A DNA stretch of 33,375 bases, from positions 1 through 33,375 of the forward strand of contig CAXTJZ010000011.1 in assembly GCA_964244695.1 (NCBI GenBank), read 5' to 3'. The translations under genes and the position numbers were made by a program. Of the stretch, positions 1-7,941 are shown piece by piece. The first letter of the stretch is position 1. Every line of letters starts with the position of its first letter. Below the pieces are notes generated by a model, which was given only the letters and a program-made list of their open reading frames with translations, was not told the DNA's origin and did no database searches. This stretch comes from BOG-908 sp964244695 (GTDB lineage Bacteria > Pseudomonadota > Alphaproteobacteria > Acetobacterales > Acetobacteraceae).

Positions 1-1
1 G

Positions 2-106
2 ACGCGGGAGGAGCTGATGTACAACAAGGACAAGCTGCTCGATAATGGCGACCGTTGGGAGACGGAGATTGCCAAGCGGCTCGAGTTGGACGCGCCCTAC
101 CGATGA
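2..106 (+). CDS. nuoI: NADH-quinone oxidoreductase subunit I, C-terminal end (partial)
   Basis: The window opens inside this gene. Reading from base 2 gives 34 codons and a TGA, beginning TREELMYNKDKLL and ending LELDAPYR. This is the characteristic C-terminus of NuoI, the peripheral-arm subunit of complex I that carries two [4Fe-4S] clusters; the cluster-binding cysteines lie upstream of the window. The stop overlaps the nuoJ start in an ATGA arrangement, so translation is probably coupled. The identity is supported by the conserved tail and by the nuoJKLMN genes that follow. Confidence 0.9.
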   Translation, partial: TREELMYNKDKLLDNGDRWETEIAKRLELDAPYR

Positions 107-846
107 TCACCTCGCTCGCCTTCTACGTCTTCTCCACCATCCTGCTTGGCTCCGCTGCGATGGTGGTGACCAGCCGCAATCCCGTGCACTCGGTTTTGTT
201 TTTGATTCTTGCATTCTTTAATGCGGCGGCGTTGTTCCTGATTGCGGGTGCGGAGTTCCTCGCGATGATCCTGGTGATCGTCTATGTGGGGGCCGTTGCT
301 GTTCTGTTCTTATTCGTTGTCATGATGCTTGATGTGGATTTCATAGCATTGCGCGAAGGGTTTCAACGTTACGCGGCTGTCGGGTTCACGGTGGGCGTGC
401 TGCTGTTTTTCGAGCTGCTTTTCGTCGGACTGGGCTGGCAGATGTCGGCCAGTGCCCCGATGCTCCGGTTAAGCGCAATTCCTGGCCAGATACAGAATAC
501 GCGCGCCATCGGGCAGGTGCTCTATACGAATTACATCCTGCTGTTCCAGTTGTCCGGACTTATCCTGCTTGTCGCCATGGTTGGCGCTATTGTGCTGACG
601 CACCGGGATCGCCACACCTCCAAACATCAGAACATTACACGGCAGCAACAGCGGCGCGTTGCCGACACGCTGGAAGTGCTCAGCCTTCGCAGTGGCGCCG
701 GCGTGGCAGAACTTGGCATCTATCGCCCGAAGCCGGACCCGATAGATGTCCATGCGGCAATTGGGCATGAGGCGCATGTCCCGGATGATGACGCGCACGC
801 GCATGACGGCGCGCCGGCGCCCGAGCCTGTGCAAGGGGAGCACTGA
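103..846 (+). CDS. nuoJ: NADH-quinone oxidoreductase subunit J
   Basis: NuoJ is a membrane subunit of proton-pumping complex I next to the quinone site and the E-channel. The protein is 247 aa. Five hydrophobic segments fall at about residues 4-24, 29-50, 53-75, 93-115 and 142-165, and the conserved VIVYVGAVAVLFLFVVMML stretch forms the third. The ATG at 103 overlaps the nuoI TGA; an upstream in-frame ATG at 55 would lie wholly inside nuoI and is rejected. From about residue 165 there is an unusually long hydrophilic tail that becomes rich in His, Asp and Glu after residue 215. The gene is followed 3 nt later by nuoK. The tail is longer than in the proteins I know from this family. Confidence 0.95.
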   Translation: MITSLAFYVFSTILLGSAAMVVTSRNPVHSVLFLILAFFNAAALFLIAGAEFLAMILVIVYVGAVAVLFLFVVMMLDVDFIALREGFQRYAAVGFTVGVLLFFELLFVGLGWQMSASAPMLRLSAIPGQIQNTRAIGQVLYTNYILLFQLSGLILLVAMVGAIVLTHRDRHTSKHQNITRQQQRRVADTLEVLSLRSGAGVAELGIYRPKPDPIDVHAAIGHEAHVPDDDAHAHDGAPAPEPVQGEH

Positions 847-849
847 GCC

Positions 850-1173
850 ATGCCGCAGGGTGCACTCGCCATCGGTCTCGGACATTATCTGTTTGTGGCT
901 GCTTTCCTGCTTGTGCTTGGCGTGTTCGGCATCTTCCTGAACCGCCGCAACGTCATCGTTATCTTGATGTCGATCGAGCTGATCTTGCTCGCGGTAAACC
1001 TCAACCTGGTTGCATTCTCATCCGCTTTGAATGATCTCGCAGGGCAGATACTTGCGATGTTCGTGCTGACCGTGGCGGCCGCGGAAGCCGCCATTGGCTT
1101 GGCCATTGTCGTGGTCTATTTCCGCAACCGCGGCTCGATCCAGGTCGAGGACGTGAACCTTATGAAGGGCTGA
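850..1173 (+). CDS. nuoK: NADH-quinone oxidoreductase subunit K
   Basis: NuoK is a small antiporter-like membrane subunit of complex I (MrpC-related). The 107-aa protein has three hydrophobic helices. It carries the family signature GIFLNRRNVIVILMSIELI, whose Glu in helix 2 corresponds to the conserved intramembrane carboxylate, and a second Glu in helix 3 (AAAEAAIGLAIVVVYFR). The usual bacterial length is about 100 aa, so it is complete. It starts 3 nt after nuoJ and ends 1 nt before nuoL, inside the nuo operon. Confidence 0.96.
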   Translation: MPQGALAIGLGHYLFVAAFLLVLGVFGIFLNRRNVIVILMSIELILLAVNLNLVAFSSALNDLAGQILAMFVLTVAAAEAAIGLAIVVVYFRNRGSIQVEDVNLMKG

Positions 1174-1174
1174 G

Positions 1175-3103
1175 ATGCTGTTTTCGATCGCCGTCTTCGC
1201 CCCGCTGCTGGGCGCGCTGGTCTGCGGCTTCGGCCGCAGCCTGGGGGATCGCGCCGGCCAGCTTCTAACCATTGCACTGATGGTGGCGGCCTCTGTCTGT
1301 GGTGGGGTCTGCTGGTGGCAGCACATTTTTGCGGGCGTTGGTAACGGTACCATTGTCGTTGCCGACTGGATAGACGCCGGTAGCTTCCATCTTAACTGGG
1401 CATTACGCTACGATTCGCTGTCCACCACCATGGTGGCCATGGTCACCTGCGTGGCCACGCTGATACACATCTACAGCGTCGGCTACATGGCGCACGAGCG
1501 CAGCACCACCACACGCTTCTTCGCCTATTTGTCGCTGTTCACCTTCGCGATGCTGATGCTGGTGACAGCGGACAATCTGGTGCAGCTGTTCTTCGGCTGG
1601 GAAGGCGTGGGCCTCGCGAGCTACCTGCTGATCGGCTACTGGTATGACAGGCCGGCCGCGGCGCGCGCCGCCATCAAGGCCATGGTCGTCAACCGTGTCG
1701 GCGACCTCAGCTTTGCGGTCGGCATCGCGCTGGTGTTCTACAAGTTCGGTGCGGTGGATTTCACCACCATCTTCGCCGCCATCCCAGCCCATGTGTCGGA
1801 CACGTATCATTTCCTCGGCGCGGAACCGCGCAGCTACGAGGTGATCGGCATCCTGCTGTTCGTCGGCGCTATGGGCAAATCCGCGCAGATATTGCTGCAC
1901 ACCTGGCTGCCCGACGCGATGGAAGGCCCAACGCCGGTCTCGGCGTTGATCCACGCCGCAACCATGGTGACCGCCGGCGTGTTCCTGATGAGCCGTATGT
2001 CCCCGCTCCTGGAATACGCACCTGGCGCGCTGAATTTCGTCACCTTCATCGGCGCCACCACCTGCCTGTTCGCCGCCACCATCGCCTGCGTGCAGAACGA
2101 CATCAAACGCGTGATCGCCTACTCCACCTGTTCGCAGCTCGGCTACATGTTCATGGCCGCCGGTGTCGGTGCGTTCCAGGCCAGCATGTTCCACCTCGTC
2201 ACGCATGCTTTCTTCAAGGCGTTGCTGTTCCTCTGCGCGGGATCGGTGATCCATGCGATGAGCGACGAGCAGGACATGCGCCGCATGGGCGGCATCTGGC
2301 GCAAGATACCGTGGACCTACACCTGCATGTGGCTCGGCAGCCTGGCGCTCGCCGGCATCCCGTATTTCGCCGGCTACTGGTCCAAGGACGCGATCCTGGA
2401 ATCGACCTACGCCGCGAACTCCGCTGTCGGCATGTACGGCTTCGTGTGCGGGACGCTGGCGGCGTTCCTCACCGCTTTCTATTCCGGCCGGCTGCTGTTT
2501 ATGACGTTCCACGGCACGCCGCGCGCGGACGCCCACGTCATGGGTCATGTGCATGAAAGCCCGTGGTCGATGCGCTTTCCACTGATTGCGCTCTCCTTCG
2601 GCGCGGTGTTCGCCGGCTGGCTGCTGCACGCCATCTTCATCGGCGACCACAACGCCGCCTACTGGCAGGGCGCCATCTTCAACGCCCCCACCAATCACGT
2701 TCTGCAGCAGGTGGAGCACACGCCGTTGCTGATCGGCCTGCTGCCCACGGCCACCGGCGTGCTCGGCTTCGCGCTCGCCTGGCTGTTTTACATCTTTCGC
2801 CCCGTTTTGCCGGTGCGTCTCGCCCGCGTGTTCCCGCGCGTCTACCTCTTCCTGCTCAACAAATGGTATTTCGACGAGCTGTACGACGCCATCTTCGTGC
2901 GCCCCGCTTTGTGGCTGGCGCGCGTGCTGTGGAAGGTCGGCGATACCGAGATCATCGATGGTGTTCCGAACGGGCTTGCCAGCATGGCCGAGGGCGGCTC
3001 GGTACAGGTGGTGCGCATACAGACGGGATCGATCGCAGTATACGCGTTCACCATGCTGATCGGGCTTGTATGCATGGTAACGTTCTTTGTTTTGGTGCGG
3101 TGA
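1175..3103 (+). CDS. nuoL: NADH-quinone oxidoreductase subunit L
   Basis: NuoL is the distal antiporter-like subunit of complex I, with a long lateral helix along the membrane arm. The 642-aa protein is hydrophobic throughout. Key proton-path residues are visible: Glu143 in FFGWEGVGLASYLLIG, Lys235 in GAMGKSAQILLHTWLPDAM and the His of SALIHAATMV near 260. The ATG follows the nuoK stop by one base. Unlike the other nuo junctions, the next gene does not follow directly: 192 bp carrying a paired-hairpin repeat separate nuoL from nuoM, starting just after the nuoL TGA. Confidence 0.97.
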   Translation: MLFSIAVFAPLLGALVCGFGRSLGDRAGQLLTIALMVAASVCGGVCWWQHIFAGVGNGTIVVADWIDAGSFHLNWALRYDSLSTTMVAMVTCVATLIHIYSVGYMAHERSTTTRFFAYLSLFTFAMLMLVTADNLVQLFFGWEGVGLASYLLIGYWYDRPAAARAAIKAMVVNRVGDLSFAVGIALVFYKFGAVDFTTIFAAIPAHVSDTYHFLGAEPRSYEVIGILLFVGAMGKSAQILLHTWLPDAMEGPTPVSALIHAATMVTAGVFLMSRMSPLLEYAPGALNFVTFIGATTCLFAATIACVQNDIKRVIAYSTCSQLGYMFMAAGVGAFQASMFHLVTHAFFKALLFLCAGSVIHAMSDEQDMRRMGGIWRKIPWTYTCMWLGSLALAGIPYFAGYWSKDAILESTYAANSAVGMYGFVCGTLAAFLTAFYSGRLLFMTFHGTPRADAHVMGHVHESPWSMRFPLIALSFGAVFAGWLLHAIFIGDHNAAYWQGAIFNAPTNHVLQQVEHTPLLIGLLPTATGVLGFALAWLFYIFRPVLPVRLARVFPRVYLFLLNKWYFDELYDAIFVRPALWLARVLWKVGDTEIIDGVPNGLASMAEGGSVQVVRIQTGSIAVYAFTMLIGLVCMVTFFVLVR

Positions 3104-3110
3104 GTTGGGC

Positions 3111-3277
3111 AGGCAGGCAAGCAAGCAGTTCTTTTTTGAAAAAAAGAACCAAAAAACTTTTGCTCCGACGCTGCTGCACCAGGCTGGTTTAATAAAACAA
3201 ACAGGCGCTTCGGCTGTGGCGAGGAAGCAAAAGTTTTTTGGTTCTTTCTTTCAAAAAAGAACCGCTTGCCTTCCTAC
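3111..3277 (+). repeat. Paired-hairpin AT-rich element between nuoL and nuoM
   Basis: Two arms (about 3111-3165 and 3223-3277) are inverted copies of one another across a 57-bp spacer. Each arm holds a 22-nt near-perfect palindrome (3128-3149 and 3241-3262) of the form GTTC-T6-GA-A6-GAAC, then an A6CT4G tract. The purine-rich lead (GCAAGCAAG) begins within 10 nt of the nuoL TGA. The right end lies 18 nt before the GTG of nuoM, so the element is transcribed within the nuo operon. Confidence 0.9.
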
Positions 3278-3295
3278 CTTTGAGAGCCAAACCCC

Positions 3296-4834
3296 GTGAA
3301 CGAAGCAAACGCCGCGGGCTTCCCCGTACTCTCCCTAATCACTTTCCTGCCGCTGCTGGGCGTGGTGATCCTGATGACCTTGCGCGGCGACGACGCCGCC
3401 ACCGCGCAGAACGCGCGCTGGACCGCGCTGTGGACCAGCCTGGTCGTGTTCCTGATCTCCCTGGTGCTGTGGACGCGCTTCGACCTGCACGAGGCCGGCT
3501 ACCAGTTCCAGGAGAGTGCGAGCTGGCTGCCGGCCTACGGCATCGGCTACCGCATGGGCGTGGACGGGATATCCGTGCTGTTCGTTCTGCTCTCCACCGC
3601 GCTCACGCCGATCTGCATCCTGGCAAGCTGGGACAGCGTGAAAGCGCGTGTGCGGGAATACATGGCCGCCTTCCTCATCCTGGAGACGATGATGGTCGGC
3701 ATGTTCTCGGCCAGCGACTTCCTGCTGTTCTACTTCTTCTTCGAGGGCGTGCTGATCCCGATGTACCTCATCATCGGCATCTGGGGCGGCCCGCGCCGCG
3801 TATACGCGTCGCTGAAATTCTTCCTCTATACGTTTGCCGGCTCGGTCCTGATGCTGCTCTCGTTGCTGGCCATGTGGCACCAGGCCGGCAGCACGGACAT
3901 CACCGTGCTACTGCACACGCCGTTCAGCCCGCGGATGCAATTCTGGCTGTTCCTCGGCTTCCTCGCGGCCTTCGCGGTGAAGGTGCCGATGTGGCCCGTG
4001 CATACCTGGCTGCCCGACGCGCATGTGGAGGCGCCCACGGCCGGCTCCGTCATCCTCGCCGGCGTGCTGCTGAAGATGGGCGCCTATGGCTTCCTGCGCT
4101 TCTCCGTTCCCATGCTGCCCATCGCCAGCCAGCATTTTGCGCCGCTCATGTTCGCGCTCGGCGTCGTCGCGGTGATCTACACGTCGCTGGTGGCGCTGGC
4201 GCAGGAGGACATGAAGAAGCTGATCGCCTATTCATCCATCGCTCATATGGGCGTGGTGGTGATCGGCATTTTCACCTTCAACATACAGGGCATAGACGGC
4301 GCGCTGTTCCAGATGATTTCGCATGGGGTGGTCTCGGCCGCGTTGTTCCTGTGCGTGGGCGTGATCTATGACCGCATGCACACGCGCGACATCGCGCGTT
4401 ATGGCGGCCTGGCCGACCGCATGCCGGCCTACGCTTTCATGTTCATGCTGTTCACCATGGCGTCGATCGGCCTGCCCGGAACTTCGGGCTTTGTGGGCGA
4501 GTTCCTCGTGCTCGTCGGCGCGTTCCAGGTTAGCCTCTGGCTGGCGCTGCTCGGCAGCTTCGGCATGGTGCTGGGCGCCGCCTACATGCTGTTTCTCTAC
4601 CGTCGCGTGGTGTTCGGAAAGCTCGTCCGGCCGGAGCTGAAATCCATTCTGGACCTGTCGCCGCGCGAAATGGCGATTTTCGCGCCGCTCGCCATTCTCA
4701 CGCTCTGGCTGGGCATCTATCCCAGCAGCTTTACCAGCTTCTTCGGCGCCACCGTCTCATCGATGGTGGACCAGCACGCGCAGGCGCTGAACCTGGTGCA
4801 CACCACAACCAAGCTGGCGGGAGCCGTGCCATGA
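3296..4834 (+). CDS. nuoM: NADH-quinone oxidoreductase subunit M
   Basis: NuoM is the central antiporter-like subunit of the complex I membrane arm. The protein is 512 aa and starts at GTG 3296, preceded by a weak GAGAG ribosome-binding site at about 3282. Conserved charged residues of the proton channel are present: Glu150 in FYFFFEGVLIPMYLIIG, Lys229 in AFAVKVPMWPVHTWLPDAH and Lys260 in AGVLLKMGAYGF. The initiation region lies directly behind the right arm of the hairpin element, so its translation may depend less on coupling to nuoL than the other nuo genes do. The stop overlaps the nuoN start (ATGA). Confidence 0.97.
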   Translation: MNEANAAGFPVLSLITFLPLLGVVILMTLRGDDAATAQNARWTALWTSLVVFLISLVLWTRFDLHEAGYQFQESASWLPAYGIGYRMGVDGISVLFVLLSTALTPICILASWDSVKARVREYMAAFLILETMMVGMFSASDFLLFYFFFEGVLIPMYLIIGIWGGPRRVYASLKFFLYTFAGSVLMLLSLLAMWHQAGSTDITVLLHTPFSPRMQFWLFLGFLAAFAVKVPMWPVHTWLPDAHVEAPTAGSVILAGVLLKMGAYGFLRFSVPMLPIASQHFAPLMFALGVVAVIYTSLVALAQEDMKKLIAYSSIAHMGVVVIGIFTFNIQGIDGALFQMISHGVVSAALFLCVGVIYDRMHTRDIARYGGLADRMPAYAFMFMLFTMASIGLPGTSGFVGEFLVLVGAFQVSLWLALLGSFGMVLGAAYMLFLYRRVVFGKLVRPELKSILDLSPREMAIFAPLAILTLWLGIYPSSFTSFFGATVSSMVDQHAQALNLVHTTTKLAGAVP

Positions 4835-6252
4835 ACTGGGGCCTCGCCACACCGGAGATCGTGCTCGCACTTTGCGCGATGGCCATCTTGCTGGGCGGCG
4901 TGATGCAAAAGCGTGACAGTTCGCTCATCTGCACCATGGCGGCACTCGGCGCCTGCGCCATCACCGCGGTGCTCGTCATCGGCACGCAAACTGCGGTCGG
5001 CTACGGCGGCCTGTTCGTCAGCGACGCGTTTTCCAAATATGCCAAGCTGCTCATCCTGCTCGGCACCGCGCTGTGTCTGATGCTGTCGCTGGACTACAAC
5101 GAGCGCCAGGGCATCAAGCGTTTCGAATTTCCCGTGCTCATGTTGCTCAGCACGGTCGGAATGCTGGTGATGGCATCCGCAAACAATCTGATGACGCTCT
5201 ACATGGGCCTCGAGCTGCAATCGCTCGCCATCTACGTGCTGGCGGCCTTCGCGCGTGACGATCTGCGCTCTTCCGAAGCCGGCCTGAAATATTTCGTGCT
5301 CAGCGCGCTGGCATCTGGCCTGCTCCTGTATGGCATCTCGCTGACATATGGCTTCTCCGGCTCAATGGATTTCGCCCATATCGCCGAGGCCGTCACCAAC
5401 CCGGCCAGCGTTTCCACCGGGCTGATTGTCGGCATTGCCTTCGTCATCGCCGGCCTGGCCTTCAAGCTCTCCGCCGTGCCGTTCCACATGTGGACGCCCG
5501 ACGTGTATGAGGGCGCACCCACCCCGGTGACCGCCTTCATGAGCACGGCGCCGAAAGTGGCGCCGTTCGTCGTGCTGCTGCGCGTAATGTTCGGCCCGTT
5601 CGGCCACGTGGCCATACAATGGCAGCCGATCATCATCGTGGTCGCTATCGCGTCCATGCTGCTGGGCAGCTTCGCCGCCATTGCGCAGACCAACATCAAG
5701 CGGCTGATGGCCTATTCTTCCATAGGCCATATGGGCTACGCGCTGATCGGGCTGGCCGCCGGCACACAGATAGGCGTGCGCGGCGTACTGATCTACCTGC
5801 TGACCTACGTCGTCATGTCGGCCGGCGTGTTCGCCTGCATCGTGGCGATGCGCCGGCGCGGCCTCGCCATCGAGAAAATCAGCGATCTCGGGGGCGTGGC
5901 GAAGAACGACATGACCCTAGCCGTGCTGATGACGATCTTCATGCTCAGCATGGGTGGCATCCCACCCTTTGCCGGATTTGCCGGCAAGTTCTTCATCTTC
6001 GAGGCCGCCGTAGATGCCGGCATGTGGACGCTTGCCGTAATCGGCGTGCTGACCAGCGTGGTCGGACTGTTCTACTATCTGCGCGTGATCAAGGTCATGT
6101 TCTTCGACCCGTCCGAAGCGCCGTTCGACGCGCGCTCCGGCTCGCTCTCCTTCGTCGCCATGGCCACGGGCGCGTTCACCCTGGTGTTCTTCTTCTTCCC
6201 GGCACCGTTCCTGGGTGCGGCATCCACCGCGGCCAAGGCCCTGTTCGGGTGA
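4831..6252 (+). CDS. nuoN: NADH-quinone oxidoreductase subunit N
   Basis: NuoN is the antiporter-like subunit of complex I closest to NuoK. The 473-aa protein is polytopic. It contains MTLYMGLELQSLAIYVLAAF with the channel Glu128, and GLAFKLSAVPFHMWTPDVYE with Lys212, as expected for the family. It overlaps nuoM by 4 nt and is the last nuo gene. The birA start (GTG 6249) overlaps its end, so the complex I operon reads directly into the cofactor genes, an order often seen in Rhodospirillales. Confidence 0.97.
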   Translation: MNWGLATPEIVLALCAMAILLGGVMQKRDSSLICTMAALGACAITAVLVIGTQTAVGYGGLFVSDAFSKYAKLLILLGTALCLMLSLDYNERQGIKRFEFPVLMLLSTVGMLVMASANNLMTLYMGLELQSLAIYVLAAFARDDLRSSEAGLKYFVLSALASGLLLYGISLTYGFSGSMDFAHIAEAVTNPASVSTGLIVGIAFVIAGLAFKLSAVPFHMWTPDVYEGAPTPVTAFMSTAPKVAPFVVLLRVMFGPFGHVAIQWQPIIIVVAIASMLLGSFAAIAQTNIKRLMAYSSIGHMGYALIGLAAGTQIGVRGVLIYLLTYVVMSAGVFACIVAMRRRGLAIEKISDLGGVAKNDMTLAVLMTIFMLSMGGIPPFAGFAGKFFIFEAAVDAGMWTLAVIGVLTSVVGLFYYLRVIKVMFFDPSEAPFDARSGSLSFVAMATGAFTLVFFFFPAPFLGAASTAAKALFG

Positions 6253-6950
6253 TCCAGGGCGCGCCGCCCGGTTGGCGGTGGGAGAGACACGCATCGCTGC
6301 CGTCCACACAGGACGCCGCAATGGAAGCTGCGCGCGCAGGCGACCCGGGACACCTGGCCATCCTCGCCGATGCGCAGACAGTTGGCCGTGGCAGCCGCGG
6401 CAGGGCCTGGGCCTCGCCGCCCGGCAACCTCAACCTCTCCGTCCTGTTGCGGCCGGGACAGGGGCATCCCGAGCCGGGCAGGTGGGCGCTGCTCGCCGCC
6501 GTGTCGCTCCACGAGGCGCTCAGCCCCTACGCGGACGGCCTGATGCTGAAATGGCCCAATGACGTCCTGCTGCACGGCGCCAAGCTCGCCGGCATCCTCA
6601 TCGACAGCGAACCGGGCGAAGCCGGCTTCGTGGTGATCGGCCTGGGCGCCAACCTGGCCGCCGCACCGCCTGTCGCCGGCCGCGCCACCGCCCGGCTACC
6701 GCCGCCGGCCCCGCTCGCCACCACCATAGCTGAACGCGTGGTGGCCGCGCTGGACAGATGGGGCGTGCGCGAGACGCCGTGCCTCGTGGAAGCCTGGCTT
6801 GCCAGGGCGCACCCTATCGGCACGCGGCTCGACGTGCGTACGCCGCAGCGCGTGATCAGCGGCGCGTTTGCCGGGCTGACGGACGCGGGCGAGCTTCGGG
6901 TTGTAGGTGAGGCGCATTCTATCAGTAGCGCTGAGGTTTTTCTGGCGTGA
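6249..6950 (+). CDS. birA: Biotin--[acetyl-CoA-carboxylase] ligase, monofunctional
   Basis: This enzyme joins biotin to the lysine of the carboxyl carrier protein through biotinyl-5'-AMP. The protein is 233 aa from a GTG that overlaps the nuoN TGA (GTGA). It has the biotinyl-AMP loop GRGSRGRAW (residues 47-55), the catalytic KWPND (101-105) and Lys112 in GAKLAGILID. There is no N-terminal winged-helix domain, so it is a ligase without the repressor function of E. coli BirA. A longer frame open from 5619 lies inside nuoN and is discounted. The stop is followed immediately by a paired-hairpin element. Confidence 0.93.
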   Translation: MIQGAPPGWRWERHASLPSTQDAAMEAARAGDPGHLAILADAQTVGRGSRGRAWASPPGNLNLSVLLRPGQGHPEPGRWALLAAVSLHEALSPYADGLMLKWPNDVLLHGAKLAGILIDSEPGEAGFVVIGLGANLAAAPPVAGRATARLPPPAPLATTIAERVVAALDRWGVRETPCLVEAWLARAHPIGTRLDVRTPQRVISGAFAGLTDAGELRVVGEAHSISSAEVFLA

Positions 6951-7120
6951 GCAAGGAAGGAAGCAAGGCCTTCTTTTTTGAAAAAAAGAAGCAAAAAACT
7001 TTTGTTACCGGCCAGGCTGATGCCAGCGCGCGTGTTGGCAGAACTACGGCGCACCGTCTTGCAGGCGCGGTAGTAAAAGTTTTTTGGTTCTTTTTTTCAA
7101 AAAAGAACTCTTCCTTTCTT
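6951..7120 (+). repeat. Paired-hairpin AT-rich element between birA and coaX
   Basis: The element begins at the base after the birA TGA with GCAAGGAAGGAAGCAAGG. The left palindrome (6970-6991, CTTC-T6-GA-A6-GAAG) and right palindrome (7087-7108, GTTC-T6-TC-A6-GAAC) are each internally self-complementary but use different outer base pairs. The arms pair with each other less well than each pairs with itself. The spacer is about 67 bp. The right end is 11 nt from the coaX ATG. Confidence 0.9.
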
Positions 7121-7131
7121 GAGTCGCCGCC

Positions 7132-7941
7132 ATGCTCCTAGTCGTAGACGCCGGCAACACGAACGTCGTCTTCGCCGTACATGACGGCCGCCGCTGGGCC
7201 GGCATCTGGCGCATCGCCACCGAGCCGCAGCGCACCAGCGACGAATACGCCGTCTGGCTCCTCACGCTACTCACCCACAGCCGCCTCACCGCGGACCTGG
7301 TAAGCGGCGCCGTTATCGGCACCGTGGTGCCCGCCGCGCTGTACCATTTGCGCCGCCTGTGCCGCGAGTGGTTCATGGTGGAGCCGCTGGTGGCGCGCGC
7401 CAGGCTGGACTGGGGCTTCGACATACGGGTGGACAACCCGGAGGACGTGGGCGCGGACCGCCTGCTGAACGCGCTCGCCGCCTATCAGCACTTCCACCAG
7501 TCGCTGATCGTGATTGATTTCGGCACAGCGACCACGTTCGACGTGGTTGGCGAGGACGGCGCCTATCTTGGCGGCGCCATCGCGCCAGGGATAAACCTCT
7601 CCATAGAGGCGCTGCATCAGGCCGCCGCACGGCTGCCCAGGATAGGCATCGGCCGGCCGCAGGCGGTGATCGGCACGGGCACTGTCTCTGCAATGCAATC
7701 CGGTATATACTGGGGATATGTCGGCCTGATCGAAGGCCTGGTCGCCCGCATGCGGCGTGAAATAGATAAGCCGGCGAAGATCGTGGCGACGGGCGGACTG
7801 GCCCCGCTGTTCTCCGAAGGCACCGAGATATTCGACCGGATCGACCCGGATCTTACCTTGGACGGGCTGCGCCTGTTGGCCGAACGCAACCCAACCCCCA
7901 GATTACCTCGCGACAGAACAAGAACGATTGAAGGCGATTGA
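7132..7941 (+). CDS. coaX: Type III pantothenate kinase
   Basis: CoaX phosphorylates pantothenate in the first step of coenzyme A synthesis. The 269-aa protein belongs to the ASKHA fold. It shows the N-terminal phosphate loop DAGNTN (6-11), the catalytic-Asp motif DVGADR (105-110) and the second phosphate-binding motif DFGTATTFD (129-137), followed by GGAIAPG. No strong Shine-Dalgarno is visible, since the sequence just upstream is the edge of the hairpin element. The TGA overlaps the rnj start by one base. The birA-coaX-rnj order is a conserved alphaproteobacterial arrangement. Confidence 0.95.
   Translation: MLLVVDAGNTNVVFAVHDGRRWAGIWRIATEPQRTSDEYAVWLLTLLTHSRLTADLVSGAVIGTVVPAALYHLRRLCREWFMVEPLVARARLDWGFDIRVDNPEDVGADRLLNALAAYQHFHQSLIVIDFGTATTFDVVGEDGAYLGGAIAPGINLSIEALHQAAARLPRIGIGRPQAVIGTGTVSAMQSGIYWGYVGLIEGLVARMRREIDKPAKIVATGGLAPLFSEGTEIFDRIDPDLTLDGLRLLAERNPTPRLPRDRTRTIEGD

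Noticed and set aside
1403..3124. A 573-codon minus-strand frame opposite nuoL
   Set aside because: It mirrors nuoL codon by codon, has low-complexity His/Arg/Glu composition and overlaps a well-supported gene.
6947..7141. Open frames across the hairpin elements with lysine/phenylalanine-rich peptides such as FFFEKKKQKTF and FFSKKKAFL
   Set aside because: The arms have few stop codons and produce similar peptides in several frames at every copy. They lack start signals and are a by-product of the repeat, not genes.
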